This document shows, piece after piece, positions 27,918-38,530 of a stretch of 64,000 nt of DNA. The notes beneath the pieces are model-generated. The model was not told the DNA's origin. It ran no database searches and was given only the letters and a program-made list of their open reading frames with translations. The translations under genes and the position numbers were made by a program. Within the stretch, counting starts at the first letter, position 1; every line of letters starts with the position of its first letter. The DNA comes from Liolophura sinensis (taxonomy: Eukaryota > Mollusca > Polyplacophora > Chitonida > Chitonidae), in contig NW_027018094.1 of NCBI RefSeq assembly GCF_032854445.1, forward strand, positions 1 through 64,000, given 5' to 3'.

Positions 27918-30900
27918 AACATTGTAATCCTTATAATTGCATGTTCAGTTACAAGACGAACATTGTAATCATTATAAAAACATCATCAGTTGCAAGGTGA
28001 ACATTGTTATCAGTATACAAGCATGCTCAGTTGCAAAATGGACAGTGTAATCATTACAATAGCATAGTCAGTTACATGATGAACATTGTAATCATTATAA
28101 TAATGTGCTCAGTTACAAGGTGAACATTGTAATCATTACAAAAGAGTGCTCAGTTACAAGATGAACATTGTAATCATTATAAAAACATCATCAGTTACAA
28201 GGTGAACATTGTAATCAGTATAAAAGCATGCTCAGTTGCAAAATGGACATTGTAATCATTACATTAGCATATTCACTTACAAGATGAATATTGTAATCAT
28301 TATAATAACATCATCAGTTACAAAATAAACATTGTATTCATTATATTAGCACGTTCAATTACAAGATGAACATTGTAATCATTATAAAAGCATGTTTAGT
28401 TGCAAGGTGAACATTGTAATCATTATAAAAACATGCTCAGTTACAAGATTAACATTGAAGTCATTATAATAGCATGTTCAGTTACAAGGTGGACATTGTA
28501 ATCAGTATAAAAGCATGCTCAGTTGGAGAATGGACATTATAATTATTACATTAGCATATTCAGTTACAAGATGAATATTGTAATCATTATAATAACATCA
28601 TCAGTTACAAAATGAACATTGTATTCATTATATTAGCACGTTCAATTACAAGATGATCATTGTAATCATTATAATATCATGCTCAGTTGCAAGATGAATA
28701 TTGTAATCGACATAATAGCATGTTCAGTTACAAGATGAACATTGTAATCATTGTAATAGCATGTTCAGTTACAAAGTGAACATTGTAATCCTTATAATTG
28801 CATGTTCAGTTACCAGATGAACATTGTAATCATTATAAAAACATCATCAGTTGCAAGGTGAACATTGTAATCAGTATACAAGCATGCTCAGTTGCAAAAT
28901 GGACATTGTAATCATTACAATAGCATATTCAGGTACAAGATGATGTTGTAATCATTATAATAATGTGCTCAGTTACAAGGTGAACATTGTAATCATTACA
29001 ATATCGTGCTCAGTTACAATATGAACATTGTAATAATTTAATAGCGTGTTCAGTTACAAAATGAACATTGAAACCATTATAAGAGAATGTTCAGTGCCAA
29101 GATAAACATTGCAATCATTATAATAGCATATTCAGTTACAAGATGAACATTATAATAACCTAATACTGTGTTCAGTTACAAAATGAACATTAAAATTGTG
29201 ATAATAGCACGTTCAGTGACAAGGTGAACATTTAAATCATTATAATAGCATGCTCAGTTACAAGGTGAACATTGTAATCATTATAATAGCGTCAACTGTT
29301 ACAAAATCATCAATGTAATCAATATAATAGCATGCCTAGTTACAAAATGAATATTGCAATTATTATATTAGCATATTTCATTACAAGATGAACATTGTAA
29401 TCATTATTATAGCATATGTAGTTATAAGATGAGCATTGTAATCAGTATAAAAGCATGTTCTGTTGCAAAATGAACATTGTAATCATTATTTTAGCATGTT
29501 CAGTTACAAGATGAACATTGTAATCATAATAACAGCATGGTCAGTTACAAGATGAACACTGTAATCATTGTAATAGCATGCTCAGTTACAAGATGAACAT
29601 TGTAATCAGTATTATAGCATATTCGGTTACAGGATGAACATTGCAATAACCTAATACCGTGTTCAGTTACAAAATGAACATTAAAACTATTATAATATCA
29701 CTTTCAGTGACATGGTGAACACTGTAATCATTATAATAGCATGTTCAGTTACGAGGTGATTATTGTAATTACTAGAATAGCACGTTCAGTTACAAGACAC
29801 CCTTTGTAATTATTATAATAGCATCTTCAGTTACAAGATAAACATTGTAATCATTATATTAGCACGTTTAGTTGAAACGTGAGGATTGTAATTGATATAA
29901 TAGCATGTTCAGTTACAAGATAAATATTTTAGTTATTGTAATGGCATGTTCATTTACAAGGTGAACATTGTAATCATTATAATAACATGTTTACTTACAA
30001 GATGATCATTGTAATCATCATATTAGGACGTTCAGTTACAAGATGAACATTGTAATTATTATAAAAGCATGTTCACTTACTAAATGAACATTGTAATTAT
30101 TATAATATCATGCTTAGTTACAAGATGAACATTGTTATCAGTATAATAGCATTTTCAGTTACAAGATGAACATTGCAATCATTATAAAAGCATATTCAGT
30201 TACAAGATGAACATTGTAATCATTATAATAATGTGCTCCGTTACAAGGTGAACATTGGAATCATTACAATAGCGTGCTCAGTTACAAGATGATCATTGTA
30301 ATCATTAAAAAAACATGCCCAGTTACAAGATGAACATTGTAAAAAGTATAATATCATGTTCAGTTACGAAGTGAACATTGTAATCATTATAAAAGCATGC
30401 TCAGTTGCATGATAAACATTGTAATCATTAAAATATCATTTTCAGTTAAAAGATGAAGATTGTAATCGACATAATAGCATGTTCAGTTACACGATAAACA
30501 TTGTAATCATTGTAATAGCATGTTCAGTTACAAAGTAAACATTGTAATTATTAAATTAGCGTCAACTGTTACAAAATCATCATTGTAATCAATATAATAG
30601 TATGCTCAGTTACAAAATGAATATTGCAATCATTATATTAGCATATTTCATTACAAGATGAACATTGTAATCATTATTATACCATATGTAGTTACAAAAT
30701 AAACATTGTAATCATTTTAAAAACATCATCAGTTACAAGGTGAACATTGTAATCAGTATAAAAGCATACTCAGTTGCAAAATGGACATTGTAATCATTAT
30801 AATCATATTCACTTACAAGATGAATATTGTAATCATTATAATAACATCATCAGTTACAAAATAAACATTGTATTCATTATATTAGCACGTTCAATTACAA

Positions 30901-32051
30901 GATGAACATTGTAATCATTATAAACAGCATGTTCAGTTGCAAGGTGAACATTGTAATCCTTATAAAAACATGCTCAGTTACAAGATGAACATTGTAATTA
31001 TTATAATAGCATGTTCAGTTACAAGGTGGACATTGTAATCATTATTATAGCATATGTAGTTACAAGATAAACATTGTAATCATTTTAAAAACATCATCAG
31101 TTACAAGGTGAACATTGTAATCAGCATAAAAGCATACTCAGTTGCAAAATGGACATTGTAATCATTATAATCATATTCACTTACAAGATGAATATTGTAA
31201 TCATTATAATAACATCATCAGTTACAAAATAAACATTGTATTCATTATATTAGCACGTTCAATTACAAGATGAACATTGTAATCATTATAAACAGCATGT
31301 TCAGTTGCAAGGTGAACATTGTAATCCTTATAAAAACATGCTCAGTTACAAGATGAACATTGTAATCATTATAATAGCATGTTCAGTTACAAGGTGGACA
31401 TTGTAATCATTATTATAGCATATGTAGTTACAAGATAAACATTGTAATCATTTTAAAAACATCATCAGTTACAAGGTGAACATTATAATCAGTATAAAAG
31501 CATACTCAGTTGCAAAATGGACATTGTAATCATTATAATCATATTCACTTACAAGATGAATATTGTAATCATTATAATAACATCATCAGTTACAAAATAA
31601 ACATTGTATTCATTATATTAGCACGTTCAATTACAAGATGAACATTGTAATCATTATAAACAGCATGTTCAGTTGCAAGGTGAACATTGTAATCATTATA
31701 AAAACATGCTCAGTTACAAGATGAACATTGTAATCATTATAATAGCATGTTCAGTTACAAGGTGGACATTGTAATCAGTATAAAAGCATGCTCAGTTGCA
31801 AAATGGACATTGTAATCATTACATTAGCATATTCACTTACAAGATGAACATTGTAATTATTATAATAACATCATCAGTTACAAAATGAACATTGTATTCA
31901 TTATATTAGCACGTTAAACTACAAGATGAACATTGTAATCATTATAATATCATGCTCAGTTTCAAGATGAAGATTGTAATCGACATAATAGCATGTTCAG
32001 TTACAAGATGAACATTGTAATCATTGTAATAGCATGTTCAGTTACAAAGTG
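27918..32051 (+). repeat. Higher-order block 5 (marker at 28040)
   Basis: The first 2.2 kb follow block 4 and block 1 (offset 27,917 from position 1). At about 30140, at the tract AGCATTTTCAGTTAC, the order switches to the one seen at 9680 in block 2. It then enters a second array of the 368-bp unit at about 30680-31790. The same switch in blocks 2 and 5 shows that the rearrangement predates a duplication of roughly 20 kb. Confidence 0.78.
30680..31790 (+). repeat. 368-bp nine-mer amplified three times (second cluster)
   Basis: The landmark is at 30680, 31048 and 31416, with spacing 368 and 368. Only the first copy has TACCATATG, as in the other two clusters. The cluster as a whole was therefore probably duplicated rather than made three separate times. 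Confidence 0.85.
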
Positions 32052-35000
32052 AACATTGTAATCCTTATAATTGCATGTTCAGTTACAAGATGAACATTGT
32101 AATCATTATAAAAACATCATCAGTTGCAAGGTCAACATTGTTATCAGTATACAAGCATGCTCAGTTGCAAAATGGACAGTGTAATCATTACAATAGCATA
32201 TTCAGTTACATGATGAACATTGTAATCATTATAATAATGTGCTCAGTTACAAGGTGAACATTGTAATCATTACAATAGCGTGCTCAGTTACAAGATGAAC
32301 ATTGTAATCATTATAAAAACATCATCAGTTACAAGGTGAACATTGTAATCAGTATAAAAGCATGCTCAGTTGCAAAATGGACATTGTAATCATTACATTA
32401 GCATATTCACTTACAAGATGAATATTGTAATCATTATAATAACATCATCAGTTACAAAATAAACATTGTATTCATTATATTAGCACGTTCAATTACAAGA
32501 TGAACATTGTAATCATTATAAAAGCATGTTTAGTTGCAAGGTGAACATTGTAATCATTATAAAAACATGCTCAGTTACAAGATTAACATTGAAGTCATTA
32601 TAATAGCATGTTCAGTTACAAGGTGGACATTGTAATCAGTATAAAAGCATGCTCAGTTGGAGAATGGACATTATAATTATTACATTAGCATATTCAGTTA
32701 CAAGATGAATATTGTAATCATTATAATAACATCATCAGTTACAAAATGAACATTGTATTCATTATATTAGCACGTTCAATTACAAGATGATCATTGTAAT
32801 CATTATAATATCATGCTCAGTTGCAAGATGAAGATTGTAATCGACATAATAGCATGTTCAGTTACACGATAAACATTGTAATCATTGTAATAGCATGTTC
32901 AGTTACAAAGTAAACATTGTAATTATTAAATTAGCGTCAACTGTTACAAAATCATCATTGTAATCAATATAATAGTATGCTCAGTTACAAAATGAATATT
33001 GCAATCATTATATTAGCATATTTTATTACAAGATGAACATTGTAATCATTATTATACCATATGTAGTTACAAAATAAACATTGTAATCATTTTAAAAACA
33101 TCATCAGTTACAAGGTGAACATTGTAATCAGTATAAAAGCATACTCAGTTGCAAAATGGACATTGTAATCATTATAATCATATTCACTTACAAGATGAAT
33201 ATTGTAATCATTATAATAACATCATCAGTTACAAAATAAACATTGTATTCATTATATTAGCACGTTCAATTACAAGATGAACATTGTAATCATTATAAAC
33301 AGCATGTTCAGTTGCAAGGTGAACATTGTAATCCTTATAAAAACATGCTCAGTTACAAGATGAACATTGTAATTATTATAATAGCATGTTCAGTTACAAG
33401 GTGGACATTGTAATCATTATTATAGCATATGTAGTTACAAGATAAACATTGTAATCATTTTAAAAACATCATCAGTTACAAGGTGAACATTGTAATCACA
33501 TAAAAGCATACTCAGTTGCAAAATGGACATTGTAATCATTATAATCATATTCACTTACAAGATGAATATTGTAATCATTAATATAACATCATCAGTTACA
33601 AAATAAACATTGTATTCATTATATTAGCACGTTCAATTACAAGATGAACATTGTAATCATTATAAACAGCATGTTCAGTTGCAAGGTGAACATTGTAATC
33701 CTTATAAAAACATGCTCAGTTACAAGATGAACATTGTAATCATTATAATAGCATGTTCAGTTACAAGGTGGACATTGTAATCATTATTATAGCATATGTA
33801 GTTACAAGATAAACATTGTAATCATTTTAAAAACATCATCAGTTACAAGGTGAACATTGTAATCAGTATAAAAGCATACTCAGTTGCAAAATGGACATTG
33901 TAATCATTATAATCATATTCACTTACAAGATGAATATTGTAATCATTATAATAACATCATCAGTTACAAAATAAACATTGTATTCATTATATTAGCACGT
34001 TCAATTACAAGATGAACATTGTAATCATTATAAACAGCATGTTCAGTTGCAAGGTGAACATTGTAATCCTTATAAAAACATGCTCAGTTACAAGATGAAC
34101 ATTGTAATCATTATAGTAGCATGTTCAGTTACAAGATGAACATTGTAATCAATATAATAGCATATTCAGTTACAAAATGAACATTGTAATTATTGTAATG
34201 TTATGTTCAGTTACAAGATGAACATTGTTATCAGTATAATAGCATGTTCAGTTACAACATGAACATTGTAATCATTATAATAGCATGCTCAATTACAAGA
34301 TGAACATTGTAATCAGTAAAATAGCATGCTCAGTTACAAAATTAACATTGTAATCATTATACTAGTATGCTCAATTACAAGATGAACATTGTAATAATTA
34401 TAATAGCTTGCTCAAATACAAGATGAGCAATGTAATTATTATAATAGCATGCTCAATTAAAAGATAAAAATTGTAATCAGTATAATAGCATGCTCAGTTA
34501 CAAAATGAACATTGTAATCATTATACTAGTATGCCCAGTTACAAGATGAACATTGTTATCAGTATAATAGCATGTTCAGTTACAACATGAACATTGTAAT
34601 CATTATAATAGCATGTTCAGTTACAAGATGAACATTGTAATCAGTATAATAGCATGCTCAGTTACAAAATGAATATTGTAATCATTATAATAGCGTCAAC
34701 GGTTACAAAATCATCATTGTAATCAATATAATAGCATGCTCAGTTACAAAATTAATATTGCAGTTACTATATTAGGATATTTCATTACAAGATGAACATT
34801 GTAATCAGTATTATAGCATATGTAGTTACAAGATGAACTTTGTAATCATTATAAAAACATCATCAGTGACAAGGTGAACATTGTAATCAGTATAAAAGCA
34901 TTGTCAGTTGCAAAATGGACATTGTAATCATTACATTAGCATATTAACTTACAAGATGAATATTGTAATCATTATAATAACATCATCAGTTACAAAAAAA

Positions 35001-36290
35001 ACATTGTATTCATTATATTAGCACGTTCAATTACAAGATGAACATTGTAATCATTATAAAAGCATGTTCAGTTACAAGGTGAACATTGTAATCATTATAA
35101 AAACATGCTCAGTTACAAGATGAACATTTAAATCATTATAATAGCATGTTCAGTTACAAGGTGGACATTGTAATCAGTATAAAAGCATGCTCAGTTGCAA
35201 AATGGACATTGTAATCATTACATTAGCATATTCAGTTACAAGATGAATATTGTAACATTATAATAACATCATCAGTTACAAAATGAACATTGTATTCATT
35301 ATATTAGCACGTTCAATTACAAGATGAACATTGTAATCATTATAATATCATGCTCAGTTGCAAGATGAAGATTGTAATCGACATAATAGCATGTTCAGTT
35401 ACAAGATGAACATTGTAATCATTGTAATAGCATGTTCAGTTACAAAGTGAACATTGTAATCCTTATAATTGTATGTTCAGTTACAAGATGAACATTGTAA
35501 TCATTATAAAAACATCATCAGTTGCAAGGTGAACATTGTAATCAGAATACAAGCATGCTCAGTTGCAAAATGGACATTGTAATTATTACAATATCATTTT
35601 TAGTTACAAGATGAACATTGTAATCATTATAATAATGTGGTGAGTTACAAGGTGAACATTGTAATCATTACAATAGCATGCTCAGTTACAAGAAGAACAT
35701 TGTAATCATTATAATAGCATGTTCAGTTACAGGATGAACATTGTAATAATTTAATAGCGTGTTCAGTTACAAAATGAACATTGAAATCATTATAATAGAA
35801 TGTTCAGTTACAAGATGAACATTGCAATCATTATAAAAGCATACTCAGTTACAAGATGAACATTATAATAACCTAATACCGTGTTCAGTTACAAAATGAA
35901 CATTAAAATTATTATAATAGTACGTTCAGTGACAAGGTGAACATTTAAATCATTATAATAGCATGCTCAGTTACAAGGTGAACATTGTAATCATTATAAT
36001 AGCGTCAAATGTTACAAAATCATCATTGTAATCAATATAATAGCATGCTCAGTTACAAAATGAATATTGCAATTATTATATTAGCATATTTCATTACAAG
36101 ATGAACATTGTTATCATTATTTTAGCATATGTATTTACAAGATGAACATTGTAATCAGTATAAAAGCATGTTCAGTTGCAAAATGAACATTGTTATCATT
36201 ATATTAGCATGTTCAGTTACAAGATGAACATTGTAATCATAATAACAGCATGGTGAGTTACAAGATGAACATTGTAATCATTGTAATAGT
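32052..36290 (+). repeat. Higher-order block 6, ending at cassette F1
   Basis: The block starts with the marker at 32174 and follows block 3 to about 32830. There it jumps back so that about 32831-34075 repeats 30456-31700 (offset 2,375), including a third cluster of the 368-bp unit. From about 34127 it follows the subtype string seen at 14120 and 47147. From about 35600 it runs through rarer variants and stops at the left-truncated cassette at 36291. Confidence 0.78.
33055..34110 (+). repeat. 368-bp nine-mer amplified three times (third cluster)
   Basis: The landmark is at 33055, 33423 and 33790, with spacing 368 and 367. A one-base deletion near 33498 accounts for the difference. The cluster is part of the segment 32831-34075 that repeats 30456-31700. 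Confidence 0.82.
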
Positions 36291-36768
36291 AATGGTAACT
36301 GATGCTCGTCGGCAGGTACACGTACGTTAATGAGATCAATAACTTTGTCTCTTTCTTTCAGGACAAATATGTACCTTATTAAACTAACGGTTTTGACAGA
36401 TAAATGTAACAGCTCTGTGATCTCATCATGTTAGAAATGAAATAAAAAATGCGATATAGACGTACTTGAGCTCCTAATATGTTTTTTCCAGAGTGCTTAC
36501 GGTGGACTTCGTTTGGATTCTGTGAGGGTTTTGATAGGTCTGTTATATGTTAATTGTGGATTACTGAAAACTCGCACCACTAATATTATATGTACAAACA
36601 TGTATGCTTAAAGCCTTCCTTTCACTAGGAAATAAAATAGCCTGAGTAGGAGCCTTGTCAGGTGGGGTTATGTATGGGAGGACTAAGGTTTGCCTGAAGT
36701 GAAAGACATAGGTACAGTAAATGGCGCAGAGACATACATGTCTTTACAGATAAATGTTATCTGATCGT
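36291..36768 (+). other. Cassette F1 middle unique block
   Basis: This ~480 bp shows no satellite, no long open frame and no recognised family. It is strongly conserved in R1 (about 56846-57312), R2 (about 60380-60857) and R3 (about 62579-63055), with scattered substitutions. It contains a near-palindrome around ACATACATGT at 36732 and ends at the left target-site duplication of SINE1. A CAG/GTACAC near 36313 and a TTTCTTTCAG near 36352 resemble splice signals but have no coding context. Confidence 0.7.
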
Positions 36769-36790
36769 CAGTTGCACAGACCGGCCCGGA

Positions 36791-36843
36791 TAGCACAGTT
36801 GGTAGAGCGTCCGCTTCGGGACCGGTAGATCCAGGATCAATCC
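36791..36843 (+). promoter_or_regulatory. Internal Pol III promoter (A and B boxes) of SINE1
   Basis: The A box at 36791-36802 matches TRGCNNAGYNGG at every position. The B box at 36834-36843 (GGATCAATCC) fits the GWTCRANNC core. Their order and spacing are those of a tRNA gene. The anticodon-stem region does not fold well, so this is a promoter relic in a SINE head rather than a working tRNA. Confidence 0.75.
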
Positions 36844-36872
36844 TTGGTCGAGTCACACCTAAGACTTTAAAA

Positions 36873-36892
36873 GAGGAAGTTGTAACTTCCTC
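36873..36892 (+). other. Perfect hairpin after the SINE1 tRNA-like head
   Basis: GAGGAAGT and ACTTCCTC form an 8-bp stem around TGTA, or a 9-bp stem with a 2-base loop. It is intact in the R1 and R3 copies. In R2 the only change falls in the loop (TGTG), so the 8-bp stem is kept. It lies just downstream of the tRNA-related part. Confidence 0.7.
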
Positions 36893-37160
36893 GTTTGGCG
36901 TTCAGCATGAAGGGGATAGTGCAACGACTGGTTGACCCGTTTCAGTATAATGGCTCGGGCGGGGCGGCTTACTTGCCTTCGGTAAATCGTCTCAGTGATG
37001 CAGCACTAAATAAAAGAGCGGTGAAAATCCGTCCTCCTGCAACAAGGAGGCACATTACACGTGCATGCACCCTAATGATTCCTTCGTCGTCATATGACTG
37101 AAAAATTGTTGAGTACGACGTTAAACCCCAAGCACTCACTCACTCACTCAGTTGCACAGC

Positions 37161-37197
37161 GACATACATGTCTATACAGAAAAATGCTATCTGATCG
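37161..37197 (+). repeat. 37-bp direct repeat on both sides of SINE1
   Basis: GACATACATGTCT...ATCTGATCG here matches 36731-36767 at 34 of 37 bases. SINE1 lies between the two copies, so it seems to have inserted into a two-copy tandem repeat of roughly 50 bp that includes the CAGTTGCACAG target. Confidence 0.75.
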
Positions 37198-37210
37198 CAG
37201 TCAGTGTAAA

Positions 37211-37350
37211 ATTCCTGACGGTGTTTACTGTGCAGCAGAGATTCAGGATGGTGCTTACTGTGTAGCAGAGTTTCAGGATGGTATTTACTGTGCAGCAGAG
37301 ATTCAGGATGGTGTTTACGGTGCAACAGAGATTCAGTATGGTGTTAATTG
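37211..37350 (+). repeat. 30-bp minisatellite in cassette F1 (4.7 copies)
   Basis: Units start at 37211, 37241, 37271 and 37301, with a 20-base remainder at 37331. Core words are ATTCAGGATGGTGTTTACTG and GCAGCAGAG. Because the unit is a multiple of three, both strands stay open in one frame and give a 10-residue repeat in translation. No start context or conserved flanking frame supports a real protein. R2 has the same number of units and R1 has two fewer. Confidence 0.88.
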
Positions 37351-37594
37351 ATTTAATCAACGATTCAGGAAAACACGGTGATCCAGGTTTAGAAGCTGCC
37401 TGACTTCAGGTTATATTAATATCTTGAAGTAATGATACTTTGTTGCTTGAAACCATTTAAACATCCGAATTCCACTGACTCTGTCAACACGCTGGATGAA
37501 AGAATAAATTGGAGTGAAATCAGTTAGAGAAACACATGATTTTCTATCGGCCTCACAACGTTTTACATTTTACTTACTTATTTAATTTTTGTTT
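37351..37594 (+). other. Cassette F1 spacer between minisatellite and SINE2
   Basis: This unique spacer is conserved in R1 and R2. It holds no recognisable motif apart from a TTACTTACTTATTTAATTTT run before SINE2, which may be part of the SINE2 target or an older tail. Confidence 0.55.
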
Positions 37595-37784
37595 GAGGAG
37601 GGCCTCAGTTATCGAGGGGGTCAGCACGCCATCGCCCTGCAATGGGCTTCCAACCGATGCGGTCGCTGTGAGTTCAAGTCCAGCTCAGGCTGGCTTCCTC
37701 TTTTTGCCGTCCATGAGGAGGTCTTCTGGCAACCTGCGGGTAGTCGTGGGTTTCCCCCAGTACACCAAATAAATAAATAAATAA
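37595..37784 (+). mobile_element. SINE2, second tRNA-like SINE with AAATA tail (F1)
   Basis: The element begins near GAGGAGGGCCTCAG. It has a B box GTTCAAGTCC at 37672-37681, a poorer A-box-like TCGAGGGGG region near 37612, a GGCTTCCTC/GTGGGTTTCCCCC 3' domain, and an (AAATA) tail at 37767-37784. The head resembles long-variable-arm tRNAs (Ser/Leu type) only loosely. The GTGGGTTTCCCCC block is one I remember from molluscan SINEs. No clear target-site duplication was found. Two overlapping open frames of 78 and 63 codons here are incidental. Confidence 0.7.
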
Positions 37785-38530
37785 TGTTACGACCCAAAAC
37801 TATCTGTATTATAAAGAGATGGCTTGTTCGAAATACACGACAGTTTAGCCGCACAAAAAAGTAACCAAAACCAGCAGATTTTTTTTTTTTTCAATTTATT
37901 ACATTTAACAGGAACAGATAACAAGACTTATAAGAGCTAAAATACTTAAGTTTAACAAGAAATGATAGCAATATCTATACAAATACTAAAGTACTTACAC
38001 AATGCTGAAAAATGCACAGAGGCAATGTTTACAAGAGGGAAAGTCCACAGTATAACTGAGTGTATGACGACATATACACAAAATTCCACAGACAGGGTCC
38101 GTGTACTAATAAGCACTGTGTACACAAGAGCACAAATTAAGCCTTTGAAGCCTTTGTTGCTAACTAGATAGCGTTTTAGATCTCTTGAAATGACACCTGA
38201 AAGGTTTGATTCAATTGTTGTGTAACAGTAATCACCGAATGACTGGATGATTGGGTTTGACGTCACATTGTAATGCAAGTATGAAAGAAAATCTGTAATC
38301 CCAAATGGAACACTGGGGTTAGAGCTGATTTCCTAGCTGGCACCATCTTTTAAGTGCCAATATTGAGAAATGCCTTCTATTTCTTCTCAACGATCAACGG
38401 TACAAAGATGCAGTTTGGACCTAATACACGCTAAAATGCTCATCTTATCCCCACACATTATCCAGACTAAATCTTTCATTTTTCCCTTCAGCTGAAATAG
38501 ACTAAATCCAGTTAAAGAGACTCGTGTTTT
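37785..38530 (+). other. Cassette F1 right unique block
   Basis: About 745 bp of unique sequence, shared with R1 (about 54947-55888) and in part with R2. It includes a 13-T run at 37879-37891 and a TGACGTCA octamer at 38258-38265. A minus-strand open frame (38278 to 37952, 108 codons) aligns with a longer frame in R1, but indels change its C-terminal half, so I do not call it a gene. It ends in GACTCGTGTTT, after which satellite resumes. Confidence 0.65.

Larger units (their letters stand above)
1..36290 (+). repeat. 41-bp satellite array, plus orientation (main block)
   Basis: This is a continuous tandem array of an AT-rich monomer with a modal period of 41 bp, about 885 copies by length. 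The most constant core is TTACAAGATGAACATTGTAA, followed by an ATCATTATAATAGC segment and ATGTTCA or ATGCTCA. Monomers differ by substitutions and 1-4 bp indels, giving recognisable subtypes: a CAGTTGCAAAATGGACATTG type, a GTCAACGGTTACAAAATC type, an AAGATTGTAATCGACATAAT type and a short 40-bp type with TAATTTAATAGCG. The order of subtypes is itself repeated over kilobases, so the array has higher-order structure. No gene interrupts it. The large organised array would suit a centromeric or heterochromatic satellite, but nothing in the sequence proves that role. Confidence 0.98.
36769..37159 (+). mobile_element. SINE1, tRNA-derived, with 11-bp target-site duplication (F1)
   Basis: The element body is 36780-37148 (369 bp), flanked by perfect CAGTTGCACAG copies at 36769-36779 and 37149-37159. 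The 5' part is tRNA-like: an A box TAGCACAGTTGG at 36791-36802 and a B box GGATCAATCC at 36834-36843, 31 bases apart. A perfect hairpin follows at 36873-36892. The 3' domain holds a GTCATATGAC palindrome and ACGACGTTAAACCCCAAGC, and ends in a (CACT) tail. This is a non-autonomous Pol III-type retroposon needing LINE enzymes. The conserved 3' domain is one I associate with molluscan SINEs, perhaps the MetaSINE group; that name is unverified. Open frames of 68 and 85 codons inside are incidental. Confidence 0.88.
36291..38530 (+). other. Non-satellite cassette, copy F1 (left-truncated)
   Basis: This is a plus-strand copy of the cassette that interrupts the satellite. It begins at AATGGTAACTGATGCTCG directly after satellite. 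Compared with R2 it lacks the leftmost ~406 bp (the equivalent of 60858-61263). It contains the middle unique block, SINE1, the 30-bp minisatellite, a spacer, SINE2 and the right unique block, and rejoins satellite at CTCGTGTTTTATAATAGC. Relative to R1 it also lacks ~200 bp near 38291. I recognise no gene. Longer open frames run through SINEs or are broken in other copies. Confidence 0.88.

Noticed and set aside
36312-36361. Splice-like pair CAG/GTACAC and TTTCTTTCAG.
   Set aside because: The implied intron would be under 50 bp and there is no coding frame on either side.
36781-36851. A functional tRNA gene at the SINE1 head.
   Set aside because: The A and B boxes are good, but the anticodon stem and acceptor stem do not pair well, and the sequence continues into a SINE body with a target-site duplication.
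36895-37351. Open frames of 61-86 codons over SINE1 and the minisatellite, repeated in R1, R2 and R3.
   Set aside because: They are translations of a tRNA-derived SINE and of a 30-bp repeat. Their recurrence is explained by copies of the cassette.
38258-38265. TGACGTCA octamer as a CRE/ATF regulatory site (also 55408-55415).
   Set aside because: A single 8-bp match with no promoter or gene nearby; its conservation follows from cassette duplication.
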